Source: Gymnopilus junonius
Lineage: Eukaryota; Basidiomycota; Agaricomycetes; Agaricales; Galerinaceae
Reading direction: 5' to 3'
DNA length: 64,000 bases
Assembly (NCBI GenBank): GCA_015501075.1
Contig: JADNYJ010000022.1
Coordinates: forward strand, 248,001 to 312,000
The translations under genes and the position numbers were made by a program. Shown piece by piece: positions 35,853 through 46,349 of this stretch; position 1 is the stretch's first letter, and every line of letters starts with the position of its first letter. The notes under the pieces were generated by a model that did no database searches, had not been told where the DNA came from, and saw nothing but the letters and a program-made list of their open reading frames with translations.

Positions 35853-37723
35853 CTAGTCATCTTTCGTTGAGATGAGGCTAACAGAGTCTGGTAGATTCCG
35901 GACCTATAATAACAAAAAAGAGGGTCAAAAAACACGTCGGCGGTAAATGTCGATTAGAATGAAAAAGAACGTACGCCCAAAACAGGCCGTGAATAATCCT
36001 CTTCATCTTTAGGATCTCGGGTTGACTCTCCATCATAATCCAAACGGCGACTCATGCCGGGGTCTAGTCTGTCATCCCTCAAATCTCCTTTATCATCGTC
36101 TGAATAAACAGAGGACGCAGAATCTAGTTGGACGAGAGGTTCATCCGGGATCGTCGGCTGGTTGGAGTTATCCCCTTCTCCCAAGTTATTAGGCACAGGG
36201 GGATACCGAATTGCAGTCGCATCAGGCTGTGAGGGTGCTGCACTCCCAAGGCCAGCGTTGGCATTTGGTGAAGGTGGTGTCGTATTGCCCACGGCACTCC
36301 CACTGGCATAATACGAGGCCAACAAGGGCTCGTAGCTTCCGCTGCTATGATTGTGGTGATGATGATTCTGCCCCAATGCACCCACATCCGCAAGGGCGGT
36401 GCTAGACCTCCGATCCCGCAGCGGGCCTGTAACAAAACCGCTTGGGGGTGCGGGTGTTCCAGATACATAGCCTTCTCTAGATCCTGGTGGTACGATGTAG
36501 TCTGTATAGGGATTGTATTCTTCGTCAGGGGTCCGATCAAGATAGGCAGATGCGCGGCCGGCAGAGGGAATGGAACTCATAGCCAGGTTGGAGCTGGATC
36601 GGTGCCCTCCGGCGAACGGATCGGGCTCGAGGGGTGCATAACGAGACCGCGTGGAATGGGACCCTGCAGCTGGGTCGTCGTCGTCGTCTAGTGGTGTGCG
36701 ATGGAAGCCTGCGGCGGCCAGGGTGGCGTTTACGGCATTGTCGTATTCGATGCGACGGGTGCGTCTGCGGCGCCGGACCGCAAAGAATATCCAAAGGATG
36801 ACAGAGGCAGCTGCGAGGCCGACAAGGACAAAGACGCCAGCTACGGCTCCAGTGTTCCGGAAGAAGCTGTATGGATTTGAATTGAAATGGTGTATGGAAT
36901 GGAAAAAGTGAGGGTACTAACGCATTGCCTCTTGAGGTATTATCATCGGGGCTGAGAGTTGGATTGGCAATGACTTTAGTGACAGTAGTAATGAACCCAT
37001 CTGAATTTGTAGAAGTAGTGGTAGAGGTGATAAAGGGAGGAGCGGTAGAGGTGGATGAGCCTTGGCTGTTGGTGGTGGGAACGAAGACAGGGCTGGAGAA
37101 GGTGGACCTGTAAATTTCGGAAATTATCTATGACATGCACATGACCCAAGGGAAAGACAGGAAGCGCACGTTGGGATGATGGAAGCAGTCCTCGCAGGAG
37201 GGTCCTGGGAAGTCGATGACGGAGTAGGTGAGGGAGTTGGTGGGGTGGGAGAAGGTGATGATGTGGTGGGCGGGCTGGTGGTCGGAGGGGGAGTAGAGGT
37301 TGTAGAGGGTGAAGAACTGGAGGACGTGGATGAGGATGAACTTGAGGAGGTGGAGGTGGAGGAGGTGGAGGTTGAGGTTGATGATGAAGAGGTTGATGTT
37401 GAAGTTGAAGTTGAAGAAGAAGAAGAGGACGAAGATGAAGATGAAGATGAATCGGACGAGGAAGACGAAGAGGTGGAGGAAATCGAGGACGCGGATGAAT
37501 CGAAAGTGGCGGAATCAGAAGAGGTGGAGTTTGGCATGGAGGGAGAGGAAGACACGGAGGATTGGGTCGGGGATGTCATGGAACCAAAAGAGGAGCTGAA
37601 GGACGTGTGAGAATTGGAGAGCACAGAGGAAACGACTTGCGATGAGGAAATGAGAGTGGTTGATGGAGCAGAGGAGGAGGAAAAGGTGGGTGGAATTGAA
37701 GGAATGGTGGTAGTGGAAGACAT
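35853..37723 (-). CDS. Mucin-like single-pass membrane protein B
   Basis: This predicted membrane protein of about 565 residues is paralogous in layout to the gene at 31376-33181. The ectodomain is extreme low-complexity Ser/Thr (about 37250-37720, with runs of Ser above 10), then Pro/Thr (STTSTPPPTTSPPTTSSPSP). The juxtamembrane block reads TSTNSDGFITTVTKVIANP, then one helix (GAVAGVFVLVGLAAASVILW) and the stop-transfer RRRRRTRRIEYD. The tail of about 280 residues includes HHHHNHSSGSYEPLL and ends NLPDSVSLISTKDD after a short last exon. Introns lie near 37110-37172, 36868-36922 and 35918-35973. With the chosen ATG (MSSTTTIPSIPPTF) there is no clear signal peptide; the frame is open upstream and an extension (ALSGLCWIYYILANEKF) is possible, so the N-terminus is unsure. 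Confidence 0.7.
37250..37720. repeat. Imperfect trinucleotide tract encoding poly-Ser/Thr
   Basis: On the + strand this region is built of GAA/GAT/GAG/GTT-like triplets in imperfect tandem order, which read as Ser/Thr codons on the - strand gene. A long acidic open frame on the + strand (37176-37610) is a by-product of the repeat. Such tracts are prone to length change. Confidence 0.75.
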
Positions 37724-38274
37724 CAGGGCGCAGCCAGGGAATTTTTCATTGGCCAGTATGTAATATATCCAACAAAGTCCACTCAGTGCTGTACTCTGCC
37801 TTCTTTCACCACCCATTACCATCCACCTCAAGTCATAATCCCCTTGTCACATTTTACTTCCCCCACTCAATCCACCGTCGCGTCCAAAGCGTTCTCCTCT
37901 ATTCCTACTCCCTTGCCGGCTGCCCGACTTCAAAAAAAAAAAACAATCCCGAGGTCGTACATATAAATACGCGTCATAGTCAAATTTGGCTATTTACTCA
38001 ATGGAGATCGCTTGCATGCCGAAATGGCACAAGCAGGCAGCGCCCCCTAGAGACACACCAAAGGGTGATTGAGAGCGCTATACATCGTTTCGAACCGTTC
38101 AAATGGCCTCCAATTAGTCCTCAGCAGCAAAGCCGGGGACAGGAAGCCGCCAATGGAGGCAGTGCCGTACGCTGCCGTACACAATCAGCCGACCACGTTG
38201 ACTGCGATCAAACTATATTGTCCCTCCCCAACCCACAACGCAGCACTCGACCCTTGACCTTCAAGATCGACACC
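37724..38274. promoter_or_regulatory. Divergent promoter region, mucin-like B and membrane protein at 38275
   Basis: This 551-bp spacer contains an A11-12 run near 37931 and a TATAAATA at 37962-37969 on the + strand. The box lies about 306 bp before the ATG at 38275, so it would imply a long 5' UTR. Open frames across the spacer do not look conserved. Confidence 0.45.
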
Positions 38275-39953
38275 ATGATACTGGAATACGACAAGGACGA
38301 CAAGAAGAGACTCGCTGCGACGCGCCTCGGATCAGCGGACGACTCTGCCGGTCCCTCCAGTAGATCACCAGCCAGGCTCAGTACAGATGCAGACCCAGAC
38401 GCGACTGAGAATGACCACCTCCTCGTCGACATGGTTCCCTCTGAACCCCCTCCAGTGTTCGTTCCTTACGAAGCAGAGTATTTTAAAGTCGGGTACGATG
38501 ATATCGTATCTCACGACCCTCACCTCAACTCGGACGGTGCGTTTATCTCCTCGCAACCAACAACTTGAACCAATATTCTGACATTACCATCCAGGCGAAG
38601 CGCTCTACCGCTTCATCCTCGCACAATCTGCCACTCCTCCGACTTACCGCCTGCACTGTCACGGCACCCACAGCGAGACCCGTACACGATGGGTAACCCA
38701 GCGCGATTCCCAAGGGCGCTCGCGTACGCGGCAGGAGACATACAACGAGACCGTTACCGACTTTGATTTCTGCATGGACATCACACCTGGAGCCGTCGAT
38801 GCAGGTTATCTGGCCAGCAATAGTATTGCTAGCAGCAGCAGCAGTTCTCGGACCCTGACCAACCAGATCGCGCCCATACACTGGTCCGTGCCGGACGATG
38901 AGCCCGCATACAGAGGCAAGATGGTTCGCGAGTATGAAATCGAGCCGTCCACATCCAGCGCTGCTGGTCCAGGCGTGCAATTACGAGACGAGAGAGGTCG
39001 TCGTCCTGCCACTCGCAAGGAAAGCAAAGCGTACGAGAGGTGGATCGAGAAAAGGGCTGGGTTAGGTTTCCCGCCTTGGATCCGTGAAGTGGATGTCGAA
39101 CATCGGGTCGTTGTCGATCCAGCTGGCGTATCGGCTTTGGACAACGTTGCCTTAAAGTCTTCAAAGACACTCAGGCAATGGGCCGACGAGTACTGTGACA
39201 GCCCTAAATACCTGAAAGAATTCGTATATGAAAAAGTTTGTCATTCTCAATTCCACTTCCACTGTCCAATGGTTGACTTTATCTCTATAGGTCGCTTATG
39301 GCTGGAACATGCAACAAATCGAAAGCGCCGTCCGCGCAACCATCCAAGCCACACCCTACAATGGCAACCTCAACATCACCTTCGTCCCACACAACACCAA
39401 GATCTACATCCGACCGGACAACCGCGTCTCCCGCATGCTTTCCAATAAATGGCTCAAATTCCTTTCCATCCTATTTTTCATCTTCCCCTTTGTTTGGCTC
39501 TTTAAGCGCTTCCACTCGAAAGGAGGTGGGAAATGGGAAGTATGTGGTGGTGCGTACCCGCTCAAGCAGTGGGTACCGCTTGGACAGGAAGAGGTGGCAG
39601 CTGCCGCACTGGAGGCTGAGAACGCCGCCAATGACGCCGGACCTTCTGGTCAACCTCCTGGGGACGTTCTGCCTCCATACAACGAGGACTTGTCGTTGGG
39701 CTTCACATCTCCCACAACACCGACGACCAGCTCGGGCTCACGTTGGTTCACGCAGACGCCTGCGGGTCCAAAGAAACTTATCGGCGTGAAGGAAGGCGAG
39801 TGGTTCAAGAGCTGGGAGGGTACTATCACGCGAGCAGTCGCTGGGCGATATCAGTCCACTGAACCTCTTGCGAGAAGTGGTCATTCGAATATCCATGCGC
39901 GGTCGTTGGATGGGTATGAGGATGGTCCTGCCTCGCGCTTGGTGGAGTTTTAA
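38275..39953 (+). CDS. Conserved fungal membrane protein, function unknown
   Basis: The protein has about 520 residues and only two introns (38531-38594 and 39235-39291 approx.). It resembles a family conserved across ascomycetes and basidiomycetes whose function I cannot name. Conserved blocks are FKVGYDDIVSHDPHLNSDGE, LYRFILAQSATPPTYRLHCH, the TRTRWVTQRDSQGRSRTRQE stretch leading to TVTDFDFCMDI, WADEYCDSPKYLKEFVYEKV, YGWNMQQIESAVRATI, and KIYIRPDNRVSRMLSNKWLK followed by a strong hydrophobic helix FLSILFFIFPFVWLFKRF and GGGKWEVCGGAYPLKQW. So a large soluble region precedes one C-terminal membrane segment and a low-complexity tail. The ATG follows CACC, a good context. Membrane attachment near the C-terminus suggests a tail region facing the cytosol. 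Confidence 0.8.
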
Positions 39954-40518
39954 TTATTCGTTGTCTTCTGTTGTCGTACCTGAGATATGCGTCATCTCAT
40001 CCTATTTACATATACCTATCTATGCATGCATTCATTTTTTGGATTTTGTACACCGTGCTCAAGGCATATTCCATACCATATTATTTCCTCATGGCGCGTC
40101 GTCACAGAATTTACTTTTTATTCAGCGAGATATTTTCTGCAAAAGCAGCGAGTTAGTATAATGAAGAGAAAAGGTCATGGTTTTGTTGATTGTGCACGAA
40201 ACAAATGTTTGGGAAAAAAAAAAGTGTCTGAGAAAGATATAAAAAATAATGGCAAAGTGAAGAAAAGGGACGAAATAAGCAACTATCAGTAAAATACATA
40301 TTGTGGTGTGGAGAAAGAACGATGAAACGAGTGTAATTGATGCTAGTAATTATCCGTGTTGTTGTTAATGCTGAGAGAGGCAATGGGAGCATGAAAGTGA
40401 CAGTCAAAGACGAATGCAAGACAAACCAAGAAAAGAGCGAGCGGCGGGGGGTAACGTAGGGACAGACAGCCCAATTGCAAAGAGAGAGGGGGGGAGGGGA
40501 AAATAAAGAGAGAAAAAG
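39954..40518. other. Intergenic between convergent genes
   Basis: This spacer lies between the membrane-protein gene (+) and the GT31 gene (-). The + strand is AT-rich to about 40300 and then purine-rich (GAGAGAGGGGGGGAGGGG near 40480). No gene is seen. Confidence 0.5.
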
Positions 40519-42884
40519 TTAATGACCACGTCCATGAAGGTCGACCTGTGGTCTCCGCTGGTATGAATGAGGCAGCACCGTCCTCTCGCCGCCCGCTTGA
40601 ATCCTCCTATTTGACTCGTACTGCTCCGCCTCGGACTGCTCTTCACCCTCCAACAACGCCAACGCCGTCTCCAGATACCACATATTTTTCTTGATGTAAT
40701 GAACCACAACTGTACCTCCCAGTCGATTGCCCTCATACCGTGATTTCCTACCTTCTCGGTGAGACCATGCATATTCCGGTGTCATGGGGTTTCCTAATTT
40801 AGAAAAAGACCAGTCAAGCTCTTGAAATAATAATAGCAAACCTCAATCGGGAAGCAACGTACCTTCGCGGAGCAGTGACATATCGCTGCCTTCCACGAGA
40901 GCCTCCGCGCCATGTTTAGTCGTCAGATCCGGAAGAGGTGGCGTATAACGCGCATGGAAAGTGGCGACGCTCGAGCGACCCCACGCAGAAGGCGTACCAC
41001 TTCCCAAGACCGACGTCGGAGTAGCGACGGCGCCAAGAAGTGCCTGCGCAGCTGCGCTCTCTAGCTCAGCCGCCATAGCCTTTTTCACCCTGGTCACCTC
41101 GGACGGGAATAAAAAGCCGTGTGCATACCTGCAAAGAAGGTTGCGTCATTACACAGCCACGCAAAGGTTAAAAAAAAACAGAATGAACGTACACGGTCCC
41201 GGCGCGTGGATGATCATAAATCCAGCAACGCTCGCTCGTCCAACGCACTTCAGAAGCGCGAGGATGAATGCGCATCCACGCCGCGGTCTGCTTGTCCTCT
41301 GCCCCTCGGGCCAGCAGCTTAACCGTTGGGTCTTTTGACACCCAATCAACCAGACTCCAGCTTAATGCGTATAATTCACCAGCCATGAACATATGGAGAC
41401 GGTTCGTGACGAGATATCCCCAATAGATCAAGGGATCCTGATTGTGCGGTGTTGAATCCGACAACGCGCGGTGATTGGTCGAGAAGAGGCCAGCAGCAGC
41501 AGCAGGCCCAGGCATTGATGACGATGTATCAGGAACAGAAGCACGTCTACCATGCTGTCGTGCGTTATCTGGCAGCCTGGGATTTGAATGCAGTTCTAAA
41601 CGCAGCCTGGCTTCGAGTTCAGCGAGCATGACAAACGAATCGTCGTCCACTTTGACCACAAAGTCTGGCCTCACCCACGGCTTGGATTTCCCAGAATTGA
41701 TATCGTGCCATGCCAGGAAGGGATCGTGAGGGGCGAGTGGTGGCGGAGTCGACGTAAAGTTTGAGTAGGAAAAGCTAGGGGGCGGTACGTCGGCAGAAGT
41801 GTACGCTGGTGGCACCCACGCGTTGATGGCTGCCCAGGAGAAATAGGTATGGGATTTGCCGTTGTTCATGTTTTCAGAAATAGGGAGGATGATTATATCG
41901 TTGTACACTGTATGATAGCAAAGTTAGACGCGTCCTGAGAGAAAAGGACGTTTGGGAGAACTCACTTTCCATCTCTAGTTTCACCCGACGTTCCCATTCT
42001 CTGCTTGGCTGACCTAGAACAAAGCGGACGACGGTGCGCGATGTCCCGACGCCTTCATCTCCAGGACCGGCACCTTCTCTACTCCTAGGATGGCTTGCCC
42101 ACGTTGTTCGGACCAAGTTGCGACGGTCAAAAGCAGAGTCGACGGAAAACACGCCGACAAACACGCCGGCAGGGGGGAGACGGTCGAGCTCGGCGTGAGG
42201 GAAGGGCGGGTATGGGCTGCCATCGGTGAAGTCGGGGTATAGGTGGGGTGAAGTAGGCTGCAAGGGGTGGTTGAAAGGAGGGGCAAGTGAAGGATTGGAG
42301 CAGTAGGCGCGCCACGGCAAGGGCTCCTTGTCGGGATTGAGGACATAAATAAGAAGCAGAGTAAGGGATATAGCAAAGATTGAGAATAGAATTAAAGTCA
42401 AGACCTGGATGACATGGAATAAGACACTGCACTTTTGAGGGGAAGAGGGGCGACTCACGATGGTAATGGGCTGACTGGGGAAAAAAGGATAGCGCACAAG
42501 CCGCCGCAGCCATCTCCTGGTGACCCTGGTCAACCGCCAGCCTCTTTTCCGTCTGCGATGGCCCGAGATGGACCACCAGGAGCGCTGTCTGGCATGTGTT
42601 CTCCAGGCAAAAGTGCGACTGAGGAGCAGGGGGGATGTGGGCTGGTCGCTGTCGGACTCGGAGGGACAGGAGGTGGGGTAGAACTGGGGCAGGGGGGAGG
42701 TGGAGCGGGAGGGCAGGGGAGTGGAGGAGGGAGTGGAGGACGCGGAGACAGGGAAGAGAAAGCGAGAACGGGTGCGGGGGCTGGACTGGAGGGGGGGAAA
42801 GGAATGGGAATGGGTTCTTGCAGTGTCTTCCGAGTCAGTGCTCTCGGCGCTCTCGCATTCCTGAACGCGGAGAGTGAGGTCCAT
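40519..42884 (-). CDS. GT31-family glycosyltransferase (beta-1,3-galactosyltransferase-like)
   Basis: This is a type II Golgi membrane glycosyltransferase of about 700 residues. The cytosolic N-terminus is unusually long (about 150 residues), Ser/Pro- and then Arg-rich (SGHRRRKRGWRLTRVTRRWL), before the signal anchor LTLILFSIFAISLTLLLIYV. The catalytic domain has PPAGVFVGVFSVDSAFDRRN, LVRTTWASHPRSREG, RFVLGQPSREWERRVKLEME, then MYNDIIILPISENMNNGKSH and the metal/UDP motif RPDFVVKVDDDSFVMLAELE (DDD). Further blocks are YWGYLVTNRLHMFMAGELYA and the ED in ARGAEDKQTAAWMR, which match GT31. A 54-bp in-frame intron (about 42405-42458) probably interrupts the anchor. The C-terminus ends PQVDLHGRGH. 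Acceptor sugar is unknown. The ATG chosen is MDLTLRVQECES. Confidence 0.85.
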
Positions 42885-42973
42885 GGTGGTCGCGGACAAA
42901 ACTTGATTTCCATCTTTTCATTTTCTTTTTCAGGGTTGCCATGTATCCTACTGCGGATTGCTTCAATGCTATG

Positions 42974-44355
42974 CTAATACAGTCCTGTCTCGTACACCTT
43001 CTTCCAGCTCCCTCGCTCTCTCAGCGCATCCCAGAATGCACCTACCTTCGTCACCCTGTCCGTCTTGCTATTCTCACGCCGCGCTTGCTCTGTTATAAAG
43101 TCTCGCGGCAGTCCAAATCCTCCTCCAATCCGCTTCTCCAGCTTACTGACCACCGTGCTCCCATCGTCCTCCTTTGTTGCACCAGCCAGCTTGGCAACCC
43201 GCGACAGCCATCCTCCAAGGTGCAGGTCAGCAATTGAGAACTGGTCGCCTATACAGCAGTTTCTTCGTCAACCCATGCCTGTACCACTATTGCAAAGAGT
43301 CATACCAAGTGCATATGGGCCAGCCATCTCTTTGCTCAATTGGGTAAAAACATCAGACATGTTGACTTCCCATGCTTGGCGTGCAGTCCTAAAGAATGCA
43401 ATCCGGTTTGCCTTTGCTTGTTCACCAAGGGCTTCCTGGGGCTTCTCCGCGTCAACGAGGACGGCCAAAATTAGACCGGTCGCATCCAACTTCTCCACCC
43501 ACAGTTTCTTCACTTTATCAGACACTCGAATGGACCCGTTTTCCGCCTGGGACAGATACTCCTTCAATGCCTCCTGTCTACGCTGAAGCGAAGGCGCAAT
43601 TCCTTTCGCAAGCGTCTTTAGCGATTCATCGTCCCGCGCATTGACGTATACCAAAGTGTTTGGGTTGGCGGTTTCCGCGTGCAATATGTCAATGATGACG
43701 CTGCAGGACATGGTGGCCGCGATCGTGGCCGGAGACAGGGCTGGAGCAGGAGCCGCAGAAGTCGTTTGTGTGCTCGAGATCGCCGAGCGTGACTTGTCCA
43801 GAAACTCTACGATGGTCTGCGATGGAGTCTGATGAGATCACTGAGCGTCATCATCGCTTGAACGGACTCCAACCTTGGTCTCAATCAACGCCTTGTACCG
43901 ACTCTCTGTATCCTCGCCCAGCGAGTTCTCGTACGGAACGACCAGCACCGGTACAGTTGCTGGTGCCCAAGATGAACATTGATAAATAAATAAAAGTCAT
44001 TCAAGACGGACCTTTGGGGTTGAGGCGAAGGAAAGTTGGGTCATAGTTTTCTCCTTTGCCTAAGGACCGAAGGTTTAGACTCTACTGACGGAAGGACAGA
44101 GTCGCATACCAAGATCGACAACCCTCCGATCTATTTCATCTGAACCGTAGCCTTTCTCTTCACTGTCCCATCTAGTCAGTAACGGACTCAGATACGATAA
44201 CTGTGAAATACCCCTAACATTGCGAGAAGAGCTGAATAAAGTCCGCCCAGGTCTTAGTAGCATGAGAGCGGACGATTGGCAGAGAGAGACATACCAGCTG
44301 CAGACCAAACAGACTTTGGAGAGTAGTACAAGACGGCCTTTGGGAGGTTGGTCAT
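42974..44355 (-). CDS. Glutathione S-transferase (fungal, with inserted linker)
   Basis: This is a GST-like protein of about 350 residues made from seven exons. The N-terminal thioredoxin domain reads MTNLPKAVLYYSPKSVWSAA, then EEKGYGSDEIDRRVVDLGKG and NYDPTFLRLNPKATVPVLVV, which is the cis-Pro (TVPVL) glutathione-binding region. A linker rich in Ala/Ser/Pro (SSTQTTSAAPAPALSPATIA) precedes the helical C-terminal domain: PSLQRRQEALKEYLSQAENG, the RTARQAWEVNMSDVFTQLSK block and DQFSIADLHLGGWLSRVAKL, the last holding the N-capping motif (S/T-x-x-D). The end is ERGSWKKVYETGLY. Introns lie near 44246-44296, 44170-44216, 44058-44107, 43955-44010, 43831-43873 and 43258-43314. Substrate unknown; a detoxification role is inferred. 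The gene shares a 312-bp divergent spacer with the SGT1-like gene. Confidence 0.85.
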
Positions 44356-44667
44356 GGAGAAGGATTGACAGTCGAATATCAGATGACGTCGTGCTTTTGG
44401 GTCTGCCGACGCATAGTGTTATTTGCGCATCTTTGGTGCCGCTGACAGCAACTTGCGACGCGTCTCTTTCTTGAAAGGAAAACAATACATTGGTATCAGC
44501 AAAATGACGGGTCGAAAACAAGCACAACAAGTCATTGTACTCTGATCAATTGTATACACCACACGTGATCCTACCTCCTAATTAGAGTATCGAATGTACT
44601 GGAATAAGACACCTACTTGAATAAAACAACACCACTCGCGCCCACCACAACTCATCTCCCCTATACC
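44356..44667. promoter_or_regulatory. Divergent promoter region, GST and SGT1-like genes
   Basis: This 312-bp spacer contains one CACGTG palindrome at 44562-44567, about 100 bp before the SGT1-like ATG. I see no coding sequence. Confidence 0.5.
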
Positions 44668-45426
44668 ATGGCCACTCTCAGGTCAGTTCGCGTACTCATT
44701 CTAGTCTGACGCCCGCTGATATTCTCCCAGACACGAATTTTACGAAACCGACGAAAAACTCACCCTCTCCATCTTCGACAAGGGCGCTGACCCTGCCCAA
44801 GTCTCTGTCAAATTCGAACCGAGAAAGGTAGAAAGGCTATTCATTTGCCGATCGTCTATCCATTAACACATCCGCCAGTTAACCTACACGAACGGCGATA
44901 AATCGTTAGTCCTTGAACCACTAAAGGGACAGATTGATGCGGATAAGAGCGATTATACTGTCGGCAAGGTCAAAGTCGAAGTCCGATTGATCAAAGTCGC
45001 GCAAGGCAGATGGGCACAGCTTGTTGGAGACTCTCCAGATCGTAAGAGCTACCTTTTATCGCTGTCCGCCGCGTAGCGCTCATGTCTTTCCTAGCATTGG
45101 CTGCTGCGCCCGTTGCAAGTACATCCAGCCCTCCCCCAACCGGTGAAAGGAAACCCAAAAAGAACTGGGACGGCATCACCACCACCATCTTGAGCTCTGA
45201 AAAGGAGAAGACTACCGATGAGGACCCTAACGTCGGAGGGGATGCCGCCCTCAACTCTTTCTTCCAGAAGATCTTTGGGGATGCAGATGAAGACACGAAA
45301 CGCGCGATGATGAAGAGTTACCAGGAGAGTGGCGGAACGACCCTGAGCACCAACTGGGATGAAGTCAAAAAAGCTAAAGTAGAGGTCAAGCCTCCCACAG
45401 GTTCTGAATGGAAGAAGTGGAACTAA
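44668..45426 (+). CDS. SGT1-like co-chaperone, CS + SGS domains without TPR
   Basis: SGT1 is an Hsp90 co-chaperone that supports SCF ligase, kinetochore and receptor complexes. This protein of about 200 residues begins MATLRHEFYETDEKLTLSIF, a CS (p23-like) domain with FDKGADPAQVSVKFEPRKL and SDYTVGKVKVEVRLIKVAQG. A short linker (APVASTSSPPPTGERKPKKN) leads to the SGS domain: KNWDGITTTILSSEKEKTTD, NSFFQKIFGDADEDTKRAMM, KSYQESGGTTLSTNWDEVKK and the ending PPTGSEWKKWN, which is diagnostic. The N-terminal TPR domain found in yeast and plant SGT1 is absent. Three introns are supported (about 44679-44731, 44829-44878 and 45042-45091). Acts in cytosol and nucleus. Only 163 bp separate it from DHFR. 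Confidence 0.92.
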
Positions 45427-45550
45427 GTGCTATCCTGTCTGTCTACCTTTCCCCTTTGTTGTTGGAACCACCTATTATTTGCATGCTTGAATCTGTTTTT
45501 GTTGCATTATGTACTCAGTCTCTGCTCCAATGCTATTTTTTTTAAACTTG

Positions 45551-45563
45551 TCGCGTCTCGCGT
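45551..45563 (-). promoter_or_regulatory. Two MCB-like ACGCGA cores before DHFR
   Basis: TCGCGT occurs at 45551-45556 and 45558-45563, that is ACGCGA twice on the - strand, 27-40 bp before the DHFR ATG. ACGCG cores are bound by the MBF complex at G1/S genes in yeasts. The match is by motif only. Confidence 0.4.
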
Positions 45564-45589
45564 CTCTCAAATGCCATCAAAATTTCGTG

Positions 45590-46266
45590 ATGTCTCGTTT
45601 TACCATCATCGTCGCGGCGACAAAGGCCAATGGAATCGGCGCAAACGGGGGACTCCCATGGCGATTATCCAAGGAACTAAAGTACTTTGCTCAAGTCACG
45701 TCCAGTGCGCCAGAAGGACGGCAAAATGTCGTCATCATGGGTAGGAACACATGGGAGAGCATACCCAAGAAGTTTCGACCGCTTCCCAAGCGGATGAATG
45801 TTGTAATCAGCAGAAATCAGAACTACGATCTGTTGGTAAAGTTCACTTTAAGCTGTTAGATCACTCTCAAATGTTTGCCTAAAAAAATCGCAGAGGAACA
45901 ACGGAAGGATCAGCGTTACTCAAGGATAATCTCAAAGCTGGACTCTCGGTCCCGGCGACAGACTCAACACGTTTCCATCGTGGTTTTATCATCGGGGGCG
46001 CAACGCTCTACACAGAATCTCTCGCCCTCCCACTTCCTCCGACAGACCCTGGTGTCGATCGAGTTTTGCTCACACGGATCCTATATCCCGACTTCAACGA
46101 GTGCGATGTATTCATGCCCGATTTTCTAAAGGAGGATACAACAACAGAGTGGAGGAGGTCAAACCATGCAGCTCTGCAGGAATGGGTAGGGTTTGAAGTA
46201 CCCGAGGGCGAGCAGGAGGAGAATGGCGTTAAATACGAGTTCCAGATGTGGGTGCGGGGAGTGTAG
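45590..46266 (+). CDS. DFR1: Dihydrofolate reductase
   Basis: DHFR reduces dihydrofolate to tetrahydrofolate with NADPH, for thymidylate and purine synthesis. The start [20 protein letters not shown] leads to [20 protein letters not shown], with the LPW substrate-site motif and the acidic residue of the family represented by the Glu of SKELKYF. Then come [20 protein letters not shown] and [15 protein letters not shown] (NADPH site). The second part has [35 protein letters not shown] and the terminal [11 protein letters not shown]. One intron is present; homology is restored best with a donor at GTTGGT (about 45833) and acceptor at 45892. Length is about 205 residues, standard. The MVVS- and GG-type motifs are intact, so the enzyme is likely functional. 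Confidence 0.95.
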
Positions 46267-46349
46267 TATTGTTGGCTGTTGGCATTATCGGAAGAGCTCT
46301 GATATGAATGTACGATACTTTGGTTGTCGTTCTCTTTGGCTCTTCCCAA

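Noticed and set aside
42435..42977. 180-codon Gly-rich + strand open frame opposite the GT31 N-terminus
   Set aside because: It mirrors Pro/Ser codons of the antisense gene, a compositional shadow.
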